From Treponema sp. (GTDB lineage: Bacteria; Spirochaetota; Spirochaetia; Treponematales; Treponemataceae): a stretch of 64,000 nt of DNA. The notes beneath the pieces were generated by a model that was given only the letters and a program-made list of their open reading frames with translations, was not told the origin of the DNA and did no database searches. The position numbers were made by a program, and so were the translations under genes. Of the stretch, positions 17,983 through 27,229 are shown piece after piece; positions within the stretch are counted from its first letter, which is position 1, and the number at the start of each line of letters is the position of its first letter. The DNA lies in the NCBI GenBank assembly GCA_017549025.1, contig JAFYWB010000029.1, forward strand, positions 1 to 64,000, in the 5' to 3' direction.

Positions 17983-20763
17983 CTAGAACACCAGCTGCAG
18001 CACCTCATCCATTCGGGAAACAGGATGGAAGGTAAGGCCCTTCTTCACAATTTCTGGAATGTCCTCCAAGTCCCGCAGGTTGGCCTTGGGAATGATGATG
18101 TGCTTGATTTTGTTCCGCTTGGCTGCCACAGTTTTTTCTCGCAATCCGCCGATGGGCAGCACTCTGCCAGTAAGAGAAAGCTCTCCTGTCATGGCGGTGG
18201 CAGCCTTCATGGGCTTTCCTGTCAGCAGGGACACCAGGGCTGTGGTCATGGTGATGCCCGCCGAGGGCCCATCCTTGGGAGTGGCTCCCTCTGGCACGTG
18301 GATATGGATGGTGTTTGAGTCAAACCAGCCGCTGTCTTTAATGCCCTTTTCCAAGGCGTGGGAGCGAACCCAGCTCATGGCAATGGCGGCAGACTCCTTC
18401 ATTACGTCTCCCAGCTGACCAGTCAAGCTAAAGCCCTCCTTGCCGGGAATGGCCGCAGTTTCAATCAAAAGGGTGTCACCCCCCATGCTGGTCCAGGCCA
18501 AACCAATAGCAGTTCCCGCAACAGAAGCTGTTTTAATGTCCTCCTCATCAAAGGGCGGAGTTCCAAGATATTTCTTTGCAGCTTCTTGGTCTACAGTGTA
18601 GCTTTTGGCCAAAACTGACTTCAGCTCCTTTTGGGCGGCGGTCAATTCTTGCTGTAATTCCTCCTCAGCAGGGGATTTGAGCTTGGCTTCCAAGTCCTGA
18701 ATACGAGCTTCCAGCTCCACTGCTTCTGGTTGGGAAACCAAGTCCATGGCAATCTTTCGGGCAATCTTATCTAGGCATTTTTCAAAGTGACGCACCCCAG
18801 ACTCTCGTGCATAGCTTTGAGCAATGAGATTCAAGGTTGACTTATCAAACTTCACCTGAGTCTTTTTCAAACCGTTTTTAGAAAGAGTCTTGGGAATCAG
18901 GTACTTCTTGGCAATCTCCATTTTTTCCTGATCAATGTATCCAGACAAGGTAATGATTTCCGCTCTGTCCAAAAGTGGCTCTGGAATGGTGTCCAGAGTA
19001 TTGGCAGTGAGGATAAAGAAAATGTCGGACACGTCAAAGGGCAAGTCCAGATAATTATCTCTGAAAGAAACATTCTGCTCTGGATCTAGCACCTCCAACA
19101 GGGCGCTAGCTGGATCTCCCTGGTGGCTCATGCCCATTTTATCCACCTCGTCAATCAGGAACACGGGACTTCTGCTTTTAACTATCTTCAGTCCCTGTAT
19201 AATTTTACCTGGCATGGCCCCCACGTAGGTTCTACGATGGCCCTTGATTTCAGCCTCATCCCGCATTCCACCTACGGAAAAACGGAAGAAGGGCTTGTTC
19301 ATGGCACGAGCAATGGAATGGCCCACACTGGTTTTACCCACTCCCGGAGGTCCCACCAAGATAATGATGGAGCCCTTGTTATCCTTTTTCAATTTGCGGA
19401 CGGCAAGATATTCAAGAATGCGTTTTTTCACATCCTCCAGCCCATAATGATCCTGTTGGAGCACCTTCTTGGCCTCCTCCATGTCATAGCTTACCGCTGG
19501 AGCTTCCTTGTCTCCTTGGGGCCATGGCAGAACGGCAATGGTTTCCAAATAATTACGCACCACATTGTATTCAGAGGAGCCGCTTTCCATCAGCTGGAAT
19601 TTTTCTAGCTCATTTTCCACCGCTTCTTTAATCTCACCTTCAAACTGAAAGGCATCCAGCTTTTCCTTCAGCTTTTGGTAGTCGGAATTGTGAGCATCAG
19701 TGGTGATTCCCAGCTCTTCCTTGATGGCCTTTAATTCTTCCTTTAAGAAATATTCTCGCTGCTGGGTTTCAATGCGGTCGTTCAGCTCGTTTTGAATTTT
19801 CTTTTGAATCCGAAGAAGCTCCTGTTCCTTTTTGATGAACACCAGCACCTGCTCCATTCGTTCCCGCACATTGATGGTTTCCAAAATCTTTTGCTGCTGA
19901 TTTCGCTCAATGTTCAAGATGGAGGTGATAAAGTCTGCAATCTTTCCCGGATGATCAATATTCACCATGTTCAGCCGCATTTCCTCGGAGAACAAGGGAT
20001 TGTTGTCGGAAATCTCCTTCATTTCGCTTAAAAGGGCACGGGTCAGCGCCTTTACCTCAAAGGTATCGTCCTCCTGATCCTCCAAATACTCCACAACTGC
20101 CACCATGGGCTCCCGCTGGCTCAAAATTTTACGAATGCGGAACCGCTTGATGGTAGAGATAAAGATATTCACGCCGCCGTCTGGCAAATTTATCTTTTTG
20201 ATAATGCGAGCCACAGTTCCAACCTTGTGCAAGTCATTGGCGGTGGGAGTGTCGCTGTCGTTTTTAAGCATAACAATACCGATGAGGCCGTCTCCACTAT
20301 AGGCTTCCTCTGCCACACGAGCATCGTCATTAGCAGTAATCATCAGCGGAGTAAAAATTCCGGGGAAAATAGGTCGGCCAGACACAGGAATCAAATACAG
20401 CTTGTTAGAAAGGCTTTGCTCAGCAGGCACCATGGGAGATTCCTTGGATTTACCAGAATGGTCAGTTCCAGCACCCTTTTCGCTAGCAACAGGTTCTTGA
20501 GATTCAGCTTCACCCTGAACTTCATCTGGGGCTTCAGTTACAGCTTCATTCTGGGAATCAGCTTTATCCTGAGCTTCCGCTTCTTCAACAGCAGGAATTC
20601 CAGCTTCATCAGCAGACTCCTCCATTTCAGAAGGAGCTAGCGTACCATCAGCTTCATCTAATCGTAAAATCTCACATTCTGCAGAAGCTTCCTCCTGCGG
20701 TACAGTATTTGTAACAGTATCTATAATGATGGAATCATCCTGATAATTATCTTCTTGTGACAT
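17983..20763 (-). CDS. lon: ATP-dependent protease Lon
   Basis: 926 aa, ring-forming AAA+ protease for misfolded and regulatory proteins. Residues 1-120 form an acidic extension not found in typical Lon (about 780-810 aa). The LAN substrate domain starts at KLYLIPVSGRPIFPG; Walker A GPPGVGKTS is at 471-479, with the sensor region FLIDEVDKM. The catalytic dyad is Ser834 (PKDGPSAG) and Lys877 (GGLREKTVAAK). GAGG lies 7 nt before the ATG. A small insertion of charged coiled coil (EARIQDLEAKLKSPAEEE) precedes the protease domain. It follows the Ser/Thr kinase gene but has its own promoter. Confidence 0.97.
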   Translation of the reverse strand: MSQEDNYQDDSIIIDTVTNTVPQEEASAECEILRLDEADGTLAPSEMEESADEAGIPAVEEAEAQDKADSQNEAVTEAPDEVQGEAESQEPVASEKGAGTDHSGKSKESPMVPAEQSLSNKLYLIPVSGRPIFPGIFTPLMITANDDARVAEEAYSGDGLIGIVMLKNDSDTPTANDLHKVGTVARIIKKINLPDGGVNIFISTIKRFRIRKILSQREPMVAVVEYLEDQEDDTFEVKALTRALLSEMKEISDNNPLFSEEMRLNMVNIDHPGKIADFITSILNIERNQQQKILETINVRERMEQVLVFIKKEQELLRIQKKIQNELNDRIETQQREYFLKEELKAIKEELGITTDAHNSDYQKLKEKLDAFQFEGEIKEAVENELEKFQLMESGSSEYNVVRNYLETIAVLPWPQGDKEAPAVSYDMEEAKKVLQQDHYGLEDVKKRILEYLAVRKLKKDNKGSIIILVGPPGVGKTSVGHSIARAMNKPFFRFSVGGMRDEAEIKGHRRTYVGAMPGKIIQGLKIVKSRSPVFLIDEVDKMGMSHQGDPASALLEVLDPEQNVSFRDNYLDLPFDVSDIFFILTANTLDTIPEPLLDRAEIITLSGYIDQEKMEIAKKYLIPKTLSKNGLKKTQVKFDKSTLNLIAQSYARESGVRHFEKCLDKIARKIAMDLVSQPEAVELEARIQDLEAKLKSPAEEELQQELTAAQKELKSVLAKSYTVDQEAAKKYLGTPPFDEEDIKTASVAGTAIGLAWTSMGGDTLLIETAAIPGKEGFSLTGQLGDVMKESAAIAMSWVRSHALEKGIKDSGWFDSNTIHIHVPEGATPKDGPSAGITMTTALVSLLTGKPMKAATAMTGELSLTGRVLPIGGLREKTVAAKRNKIKHIIIPKANLRDLEDIPEIVKKGLTFHPVSRMDEVLQLVF

Positions 20764-20781
20764 GGTAATACCTCATACTTA

Positions 20782-20810
20782 AATATGCGAATATTTTTCA
20801 CAAAAAGCAA
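20782..20810 (-). promoter_or_regulatory. Promoter of lon
   Basis: Minus-strand TTGCTT (20805-20810), 17-nt spacer, CATATT (20782-20787), then a short leader with GAGG before the ATG at 20763. No CIRCE-type heat-shock repeat is visible. Confidence 0.55.
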
Positions 20811-20828
20811 CTGTTTTTTGTGATTTCC

Positions 20829-22487
20829 CTAGTCTTTCTGCATTTCCACCGTCAAAAATAGCTCATCTTGATACCAGTCCACCCGCAATGAAAAGGTTTC
20901 GTCCATGTAATCGGGAGATTGAGCCATGAATTTCCACACGGTACCTGTTTTGAAAATCCGCTTGTCAAAGCTTTCCAGTGGAATCCACTTTCCATTGTAC
21001 AACACAGAAAAACTAGTACGTCCAGTTATATTTTTTCCCGTTTCCTTGTCGGTGGCAGAATAATGAACCGTAATGTTTCTGGAGGCATAGGGTGTCAAAT
21101 CTAAGTGGGCCGTTGCAGCTTCCTTTTCCATCACCAAGGATTTCCACCACACGTAAGGGCCTGCCGCCACCTTTATACGATAGGCTCCTGGCTTCAGATA
21201 CAAATCCTTTGCCCGATACACTACTCCCTGGTCACTTTTTTCTGCTGGCTCCAAGCTACGACTGGTGCCAGAAATTTCGGGAATTTGCTCCCAGTCATTC
21301 TTAAAATAAAATACCCGAACTGGCAGGTCTGCTTGGGATGATGCAGTAGCGGGCAAGGTAACAGAAACACTGAGGGGCTTGTAAAAAGGACTTAAAATCG
21401 ATTTATGAAACAGATTTGCCCGCCACAGAGCCACAAAGCCCCACACCACCAGGGCACCAGCACAGGCCCATAAAACTACATTTCGAGCAGTGTGCTTCTT
21501 TGCTTCAATCTGGGGTGCCACCAAAGCCTTGTCCCCTGCCAGCACCATTCGTGCCAGAATCGTACGTATTTCGTAATTGTCATACTGCTTCAAGTACCGC
21601 TTTACCAGCTTTATCACTGGCTTCATAGATTGAAAGCGACGTTCAGGACGAGTCTGCATCATTTTCCAGATTAAATAACGAGGAATAGAAGAAATAGTCT
21701 TGTCGATTTTTTTAGGAGCAATGTACCGCCCCTTTTGAATCAGGGCCTTGGTATCATCCATGGTGGCACCTTTAAAGGGCTTTGCTCCCGTTAGCATTTC
21801 GTAAAGCATCACTCCCATAGCGTAAATATCTGCTCGCTTGTCTACAGAACCACTGTCCCGAAATTGCTCTGGTGGCATGTAGGATGGCGTTCCCACCGTT
21901 ACCCCTGTTTCATCCACCGCCTCATCCAGCTCCTTGTCACTGGTGGCAATGCCAAAGTCTGCCAGCTTTACCGTAGCCTTTTTGGAAATCAAAATGTTTC
22001 CAGGCTTTATGTCCCGATGAACAATTCCCTTGCTGTGGGCATACTGCAAGCCCAAACAGGCACTGTAAAAAATCACCATGGCCACCTGCTCTGGCAGCAC
22101 CACCTGCTTTTGAATCAGCTTGTCCAAGGACATACCATCCACATATTCCAAAGCAATAAAATGATGGCTTCCTTCGGTAAAATAGTCGTGCATGTGGACA
22201 ATGCTTTGGTGCTGCAAATCCAAGAGAATTCGTGCCTCCTGCTTGAACCGATCTCTGGCAGTGGAATTTCCTCGAATAGTCAGCCGCTTCAAAATGATTT
22301 CTTTTTTCAACCCAGGATGCACCACCTTGTATACCGTTCCCATGCCACCCTTGGCAACAACGGAAATCACCTTGTACTTTCCAATCATCTGGGGAGGTGC
22401 AATCTTTTCCTTGGCTGGAGCTGGAGCCACCTTCTTTTGAGGCATTTGAGGCGCTGTACTGATTATGGTTTGTGGAATGTCATTCAT
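20829..22487 (-). CDS. Transmembrane Ser/Thr protein kinase (PknB/Hanks type)
   Basis: 552 aa. The kinase domain spans about 36-300: Gly loop KGGMGTVY (46-53), Lys67, HRDIKPGN (His157), DFG (177-179) and a PPE in place of APE near 205. All catalytic residues are present. A single membrane span (about 337-355) is followed by about 195 extracytoplasmic residues of beta-rich sequence with two Ig-like stretches, which may be the sensor; there are no PASTA repeats. GGAG lies 6 nt before the ATG. It is the last gene of a run MATE - FHA - phosphatase - kinase, so writer, eraser and reader of phosphorylation are encoded together. Confidence 0.92.
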   Translation of the reverse strand: MNDIPQTIISTAPQMPQKKVAPAPAKEKIAPPQMIGKYKVISVVAKGGMGTVYKVVHPGLKKEIILKRLTIRGNSTARDRFKQEARILLDLQHQSIVHMHDYFTEGSHHFIALEYVDGMSLDKLIQKQVVLPEQVAMVIFYSACLGLQYAHSKGIVHRDIKPGNILISKKATVKLADFGIATSDKELDEAVDETGVTVGTPSYMPPEQFRDSGSVDKRADIYAMGVMLYEMLTGAKPFKGATMDDTKALIQKGRYIAPKKIDKTISSIPRYLIWKMMQTRPERRFQSMKPVIKLVKRYLKQYDNYEIRTILARMVLAGDKALVAPQIEAKKHTARNVVLWACAGALVVWGFVALWRANLFHKSILSPFYKPLSVSVTLPATASSQADLPVRVFYFKNDWEQIPEISGTSRSLEPAEKSDQGVVYRAKDLYLKPGAYRIKVAAGPYVWWKSLVMEKEAATAHLDLTPYASRNITVHYSATDKETGKNITGRTSFSVLYNGKWIPLESFDKRIFKTGTVWKFMAQSPDYMDETFSLRVDWYQDELFLTVEMQKD

Positions 22488-22518
22488 ACACTACTCCAAT
22501 TTACTGCTAGCAGGAAAA

Positions 22519-23565
22519 TCAATTTCCCAGCTGAATAAAGTCTGAATCAAAATCAAAGCTTCTGTGAACAGGTACAAAAGCCACCTGCTGCCGACGGGGA
22601 TTGTGAAACTGCACAAAAAGTCCATCCTGACGCAGCCGATAGGTTTCACCAATGGTTCGGTGGCCTCCAAAATACAAGCAGGAAGTTTTTCCTTCTCCAT
22701 AGTACTGGGGCAAAAATTCCTGTAGCATAGAAGCCACAGCTCCTTCCTGGCTTTCATCATTTCTTGTCCACGTCAGGCCATGCACCACCTGTCCAGCAGA
22801 ATCCGTCAGGGCATCGATCACTTCCTGCCGAGAAAAATAAGAGGCTGGCTCACTATGACTTATAAGACAACGGGGAGCCTGCACCAGCAGGGGTAAAAGC
22901 TGCTCAAAATGGCTATACAGATAGAGAATATCATCTCCGTAATAGTGCTGAACAAAGTCCCTGCTCATTTCCCCTTCCTTGGCAAATTTCTTAAAAGGGC
23001 GGTCTCCCTTGCCCCAGTGATTCATAATGTTTTCGTGATTTCCCTTCAAAAAATGAAAATAACGGGGAAAGGCCAGCTTACACTTCATCACCAAGGTCAT
23101 TAGTCCAAGTCCCTCGGTCATTTCCTTCGTCAAAGCCTCACCCAAAAGATTTCCCGCCTCATACTCCTCCAAAGCCAAAAGCCATCGTTCTCGATGGAGC
23201 TCTGAATGAAGGCCGTCTCCCACACATACTAGATTCATAAAACCAGCTTCTAGTAGCTCCTTCACAGAAAGGGCCTTCTGTGCCGTCAACTGGGGAAAAT
23301 ATGCAGCAAGATTTGGCGTAAACTCCAAGATGTTTTTCAGGAAATCTCCCCGTCCATGTAAATCAGGTACAATCATGGTGGGAACAGCAGGCTGCTTTTC
23401 CACTAAATCCACCAAGCCCCCGGGAGCTCCACAGCAACTAGCAGGTCTGTAGGAAGCATCCTCTTGTTCCAGCACAGAAATCACTTGATGCAATAATTGG
23501 GAAAAATCCTCATGGGACAATAATTCCCAAGAAGAATGGGTGTGGAGAATAGTTTTATCTGTCAT
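22519..23565 (-). CDS. Calcineurin-like metallophosphoesterase
   Basis: 348 aa from ATG at 23565 (TTG 12 bp upstream is possible; neither has a clear ribosome site). Metallophosphatase motifs in order: PDLHGRGDFL (GDxH type, near 70), VCVGDGLHSE (replaces GDYVDRG, near 115), LKGNHENIM (GNHE, near 175), LISHSEP and FGGHR. Metal ligands appear present, but the Arg of the PPP-type VDRG motif is not. Placed between an FHA gene and a Ser/Thr kinase gene, it is a good candidate for the opposing phosphatase, in the place where other bacteria have a PP2C enzyme. A nucleotide or lipid substrate remains possible. Confidence 0.8.
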   Translation of the reverse strand: MTDKTILHTHSSWELLSHEDFSQLLHQVISVLEQEDASYRPASCCGAPGGLVDLVEKQPAVPTMIVPDLHGRGDFLKNILEFTPNLAAYFPQLTAQKALSVKELLEAGFMNLVCVGDGLHSELHRERWLLALEEYEAGNLLGEALTKEMTEGLGLMTLVMKCKLAFPRYFHFLKGNHENIMNHWGKGDRPFKKFAKEGEMSRDFVQHYYGDDILYLYSHFEQLLPLLVQAPRCLISHSEPASYFSRQEVIDALTDSAGQVVHGLTWTRNDESQEGAVASMLQEFLPQYYGEGKTSCLYFGGHRTIGETYRLRQDGLFVQFHNPRRQQVAFVPVHRSFDFDSDFIQLGN

Positions 23566-23582
23566 GGCTATGTGCAAAGGTT

Positions 23583-23975
23583 TTAGGAAATAACCAGATT
23601 GTCGTTGCCAATGGTAATCTTGTCACCAGGATTCAACTTCACGTATTTTTCTGGTGGAATTCGCTGACCATTCAAAAAGGTTCCATTAGTACTTTTTTCA
23701 TCCTTGATGAAATAGGCATCCTTAATCTTCTGGATAACAGCGTGATGGCGACTGGTAAGCTTGTTGTCCACCACAATATTGTTATCTGAAGAACGACCGA
23801 TGGTAATCTTTGCCACCAACTGAATCTTGCTATCCTTAAAAAAGATTTGAGACACAATATTCATGTCATTCAAGCGTTCCAGACGCTGGCCGATTTTACT
23901 ACTGGTTACAATGGTTTCATCTTTCATACCTTCTCTATCGGCCATTCCCAAAACTGAATTTAGATTTTGTCTCAT
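23583..23975 (-). CDS. FHA-domain protein
   Basis: 130 aa, mostly a single forkhead-associated domain (about 50-130) with the phosphothreonine-binding signature GRSSDNNIVV, SRHHAVI and STNGTFLNG, all key residues present. FHA domains read pThr made by Hanks-type kinases. About 45 preceding residues (with KDETIVTSSKIG) could hold a phospho-acceptor Thr, as in GarA/OdhI-type regulators, though that is speculation. The ATG is 3 nt after the MATE stop; ATGs 10 and 16 codons later are alternatives. It is followed 17 nt later by the phosphatase gene. Confidence 0.88.
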   Translation of the reverse strand: MRQNLNSVLGMADREGMKDETIVTSSKIGQRLERLNDMNIVSQIFFKDSKIQLVAKITIGRSSDNNIVVDNKLTSRHHAVIQKIKDAYFIKDEKSTNGTFLNGQRIPPEKYVKLNPGDKITIGNDNLVIS

Positions 23976-23978
23976 ATC

Positions 23979-25358
23979 CTACAAAGAAAATCCCTTCTGG
24001 CCAGTAGCAGCGTATTTACGGAAAATTATCATCAAAGAAAGAGCATGACACAACAGAGTTATAGTCCAGGTTACTGGATAGGAATAAAACAGCACCTCAA
24101 AGGTATGGAATCGTGGCACCTGAAAAATGGTCACAATCCACAAAACCCGCATTCCGCACACACCAGCAAGGCTGATTATCATGGGTAAAAGGGAATGTCC
24201 CAAACCACGAACAATATTGGCGGTGGTTTCCATCATGCCACACAAAGCATACAACAGGCAAATTATCGTAATGCGACTTGAACCAGTTGCAATTACAGCA
24301 GGATTGTCAGAATACAGCCCCAAGAAAAATTTCCGGAACAAGAACACAATTCCACCCAGCATTAAACCAGTCACCATAACAGAAAGCTCAGACACCACCA
24401 CCGCCCGCTTCACTCTATCTAGGCGCCCTGCCCCAAGATTCTGGGAAGAAAAGGTTAAGGCTCCCTGAGCAAAGCCGTTCATGGCAGTATAAATGAATCC
24501 TTCTATATTACCAGCAGCAGCACTTCCTGCCACCACCTGGGCGCCAAAGGTATTGATTGCAGACTGAATCACAATGTTTGAAATAGAAAACATCATTCCC
24601 TGAAAACCAGCGGGCACACCAATTTTTATCACCTGAAGCAAAATCCCCCGCTCAATCCTAAGCCGCCGTAAATCCAGATGGAACTCTCCCTCCTCCTTCA
24701 TCAAAGCTCGAATCACCAGCACCGCAGCAACACATTGTGATAACATGGTAGCCAAGGCAACACCTGCCACATCCATCTTGAACACAATAACGAAGAACAA
24801 ATTCAATATTACATTGATAATGCCCGCAAACAGCAGGTAGAACATAGGACGGCGAGTATCACCCTTTGCCCGCAGCAAGGCACTTCCAAAGTTATATACC
24901 ATAGAAGCAGTGATTCCGCCAAAATACACCTTAAGATAAAGACTCGCCAAATCAAAAACCTCAACAGGCACCTGCATGAATTGAAGGATAAAGCGTGTTC
25001 CGATGATTCCTACCACAGTGAGAATAATTCCACTATATAAACTTACCAAAACTGCTGTATGAACGGACTGCTCCACCTCGGACTTTCTGCCTGCTCCAAA
25101 GAAATGGGCTGTCACCACATTTGTTCCCACAGAAATCCCCACAAACAGGTTTACCATAAGGTTTATCAAGGCACCGGTGGAACCAACTGCCGCCAAGGAA
25201 TTCTCCCCGGCAAATCGCCCCAACACAATTACGTCGGCCGCATTAAACAAAAGCTGCAATGCACTGGAAAAAATTAAAGGAATGGAAAAACCCAACAACT
25301 TCACCAGAATAGGTCCACTGGTCATGTCAATCTGATGAGATTTTGATACGGAACTCAT
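23979..25358 (-). CDS. MATE-family efflux transporter
   Basis: 459 aa from ATG at 25358, chosen because a TTGAAT-17-TATTAC promoter places transcription start next to it; an in-frame ATG at 25391 would lie inside that promoter. Twelve hydrophobic segments in two halves; SIPLIFSSALQLLFNAADVIVLGRF near the N-terminus and the matching ALTFSSQNLGAGR in the second half are MATE hallmarks. Exports organic cations or drugs using a Na+ or H+ gradient in the inner membrane. It heads the FHA-phosphatase-kinase run with a 3-nt gap, so all four are probably one transcript. Confidence 0.9.
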   Translation of the reverse strand: MSSVSKSHQIDMTSGPILVKLLGFSIPLIFSSALQLLFNAADVIVLGRFAGENSLAAVGSTGALINLMVNLFVGISVGTNVVTAHFFGAGRKSEVEQSVHTAVLVSLYSGIILTVVGIIGTRFILQFMQVPVEVFDLASLYLKVYFGGITASMVYNFGSALLRAKGDTRRPMFYLLFAGIINVILNLFFVIVFKMDVAGVALATMLSQCVAAVLVIRALMKEEGEFHLDLRRLRIERGILLQVIKIGVPAGFQGMMFSISNIVIQSAINTFGAQVVAGSAAAGNIEGFIYTAMNGFAQGALTFSSQNLGAGRLDRVKRAVVVSELSVMVTGLMLGGIVFLFRKFFLGLYSDNPAVIATGSSRITIICLLYALCGMMETTANIVRGLGHSLLPMIISLAGVCGMRVLWIVTIFQVPRFHTFEVLFYSYPVTWTITLLCHALSLMIIFRKYAATGQKGFSL

Positions 25359-25366
25359 ATACGCTA

Positions 25367-25395
25367 GTAATAGCACTAAAATGAAATACATTCAA
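25367..25395 (-). promoter_or_regulatory. Promoter of the MATE gene, predicted leaderless
   Basis: TTGAAT (25390-25395), 17-nt spacer, TATTAC (25367-25372); only 8 nt separate the -10 box from the ATG and no ribosome-binding site is present. Confidence 0.55.
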
Positions 25396-25450
25396 CATAA
25401 AATAAAAAAATAAAAATCAAAAAAAAATTTTAAAAAAATAAAATAAGCTG

Positions 25451-25479
25451 TTGACAAAAAATTATGATAATGCTATAGT
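25451..25479 (+). promoter_or_regulatory. Strong promoter of the tRNA-Leu/tRNA-Gly unit
   Basis: Perfect TTGACA (25451-25456), 17-nt spacer and TATAGT (25474-25479) preceded by TG, an extended -10. The upstream 60 bp are nearly pure A/T, resembling an UP element. Confidence 0.85.
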
Positions 25480-25518
25480 CATTCATGTCGAGAGGTTAAA
25501 CACCGATACCCGATACGG

Positions 25519-25599
25519 GCGAGAGTGGTGAAATTGGCAGACACGCCAGACTTAGGATCTGGTGCCCTAGGCGTAAGGGTTCAAGTCCCTTCTCTCGCA
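25519..25599 (+). tRNA. tRNA-Leu (UAG)
   Basis: Acceptor GCGAGAG (25519-25525) pairs with CTCTCGC (25592-25598), discriminator A. Anticodon stem CCAGA/TCTGG encloses loop CTTAGGA, anticodon TAG. A long variable arm is present, as in class II leucine tRNAs. CCA is not encoded. Confidence 0.95.
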
Positions 25600-25651
25600 T
25601 ACCTAACAGGTAGCGGTACAGGGATGCAGTGCTTTAGCCCAACGAATTTTT

Positions 25652-25723
25652 GCGGGAATAGCTCAGTGGTAGAGCGCGACCTTGCCAAGGTCGATGTCGC
25701 GGGTCCGACTCCCGTTTCCCGCT
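25652..25723 (+). tRNA. tRNA-Gly (GCC)
   Basis: Acceptor GCGGGAA pairs with TTCCCGC; the anticodon stem GACC/GGTC encloses TTGCCAA (anticodon GCC). Discriminator T, no encoded CCA. It lies 52 nt after tRNA-Leu, in one transcript. Confidence 0.95.
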
Positions 25724-25725
25724 CT

Positions 25726-25762
25726 AAGGCGATTCGGAGTAATCTGAATCGCCTTTTTTTTA
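25726..25762 (+). terminator. Terminator of the tRNA unit
   Basis: AAGGCGATTC (25726-25735) pairs with GAATCGCCTT (25746-25755), followed by eight T. Confidence 0.9.
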
Positions 25763-25803
25763 TTCAGATTCTTGCAAGCCAATGTAGGTTTGTATGAACA
25801 TAG

Positions 25804-25843
25804 GCAGCCAGCGGTGATTGTTGAGGCTGCTAAATTTTTTTTT
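25804..25843 (+). terminator. Terminator-like hairpin in the tig leader
   Basis: GCAGCC (25804-25809) and GGCTGC (25825-25830) form a stem followed by TAAA and nine T, just before the tig ribosome site (AAGGA) and ATG at 25858. A weak promoter-like TATGAA (25793-25798) lies upstream. It could be an attenuator or a second barrier to tRNA read-through. Confidence 0.55.
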
Positions 25844-25857
25844 ACAAGGAATCAGCC

Positions 25858-27207
25858 ATGAAAGTAACCAAGGAAATTACTAAGCTGGAAAATTCAGCAG
25901 TTAAGTTGACTGTAACTATCGCAAAGAAGGATGTTGCTGCCGAGTATAATGAGTCAATTGCAAAGTACGCAAAAAACATTCAGATCCCTGGATTCCGTAA
26001 GGGTAAGGTACCTGTTTCCGTTTTGGAAAGAAAGTACGGAGAAATGCTCAAGGCTGATGCAGCTGCAGAGTTGATTGAAAAGGCTCTGGGAGAGGTATTC
26101 GAGTCCATCGATGAGAAGCCACTGCCCTACGCACAGCCCACCATGGATGAAGCTCCAGTATTGGACGTAACAAAGGATTTGACCTTCACTGTAACCTACG
26201 ATGTATTCCCCACCGTTAAGGTTGAAAGCCTTGATGGAATCACCATTAAAGAGCCCGTAGTAGAGATTGGCGAAGAAGAGTTGAACACCGAGCTCCAGCA
26301 GATTCGTGAGCGCAACGCCATGGTTGTAGACAAGAAGGACGACGAAGCTGCAGCAAATGACGATATTGCAACAGTAAATTATTGCGAACTTGCAGAAGAT
26401 GGCTCCGAGTTGGAAGGAACACAGCGCCAGGACTTTGTATTTACTATTGGTAGCGGACAGAATATCTTCAAGTTCGACGACGATGTTGTTGGCATGAAGA
26501 AGAACGAAACAAAGGAAATCACCAAAACCTACGATGCCGACTTTGAGGACAAGGATTTGGCTGGTACCACCAAGAAGATTAAGGTTACTGTTACCGCTCT
26601 TAAGGTACGTAATCTCCCCGACTTGGACGATGAGTTGGCTCAGGACGTAAACGAAAAGTACAATACCCTTGAGGACATGAAGACTGATATCAAGCGGAAC
26701 ATGGAAGCTATCAAGGAACGCCGTGTAAACGAGCTTAAGTCCAACGAGTTGCTGGAGCAGTTGGTAGAAAAGTACCAGTTCGATCTGCCCAAATCCATGG
26801 TTCAGGCTGAATTGGATCACCGCTGGAGAATGATGGCCCAGCAGTTCGGTACAACTACAGAGCAGCTGGACAAGCTGGTGGCTTCTTCTGGTCAGAGCAA
26901 GGAAACCATGCTCACTGAGTGGACTGGAGATGCAGAAAAAATGCTCAAGAGCCGCATTGTAGTGGAATCCCTGTTGAAGGATAGAAACATTACCGTAACT
27001 CCTGAAGAAATCGAAAAAGAAATGGAAAGCATTGCAGAAAAATCAGGAGTTTCTGTAGAAGAAGTGAAAAAGCACTATGCGGACCCCCGTTCAAAAGAGT
27101 ATCTTATAGATGATACCAAGGAACAAAAATTGTACAGCCAGCTGTTTGCAGAGGTAAAGGTTACCAAGGGTGACAAGATTGCTTTTGCAGACCTGTTCAA
27201 AAGATAA
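25858..27207 (+). CDS. tig: Trigger factor
   Basis: 449 aa ribosome-associated chaperone and prolyl isomerase. N-terminal ribosome-binding domain with the signature GFRKGKVP at about residue 46 (GFRxGKxP), a PPIase domain about 150-245 (EDGSELEGTQRQDFVFTIGSG and GMKKNETKEI), then the helical C-terminal arms. AAGGA lies 7 nt upstream. First gene of tig-clpP-clpX, which links folding of nascent chains with ClpXP degradation, a common bacterial arrangement. Confidence 0.97.
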   Translation: MKVTKEITKLENSAVKLTVTIAKKDVAAEYNESIAKYAKNIQIPGFRKGKVPVSVLERKYGEMLKADAAAELIEKALGEVFESIDEKPLPYAQPTMDEAPVLDVTKDLTFTVTYDVFPTVKVESLDGITIKEPVVEIGEEELNTELQQIRERNAMVVDKKDDEAAANDDIATVNYCELAEDGSELEGTQRQDFVFTIGSGQNIFKFDDDVVGMKKNETKEITKTYDADFEDKDLAGTTKKIKVTVTALKVRNLPDLDDELAQDVNEKYNTLEDMKTDIKRNMEAIKERRVNELKSNELLEQLVEKYQFDLPKSMVQAELDHRWRMMAQQFGTTTEQLDKLVASSGQSKETMLTEWTGDAEKMLKSRIVVESLLKDRNITVTPEEIEKEMESIAEKSGVSVEEVKKHYADPRSKEYLIDDTKEQKLYSQLFAEVKVTKGDKIAFADLFKR

Positions 27208-27229
27208 TCTGCCTTGGTATTAAGGACAA

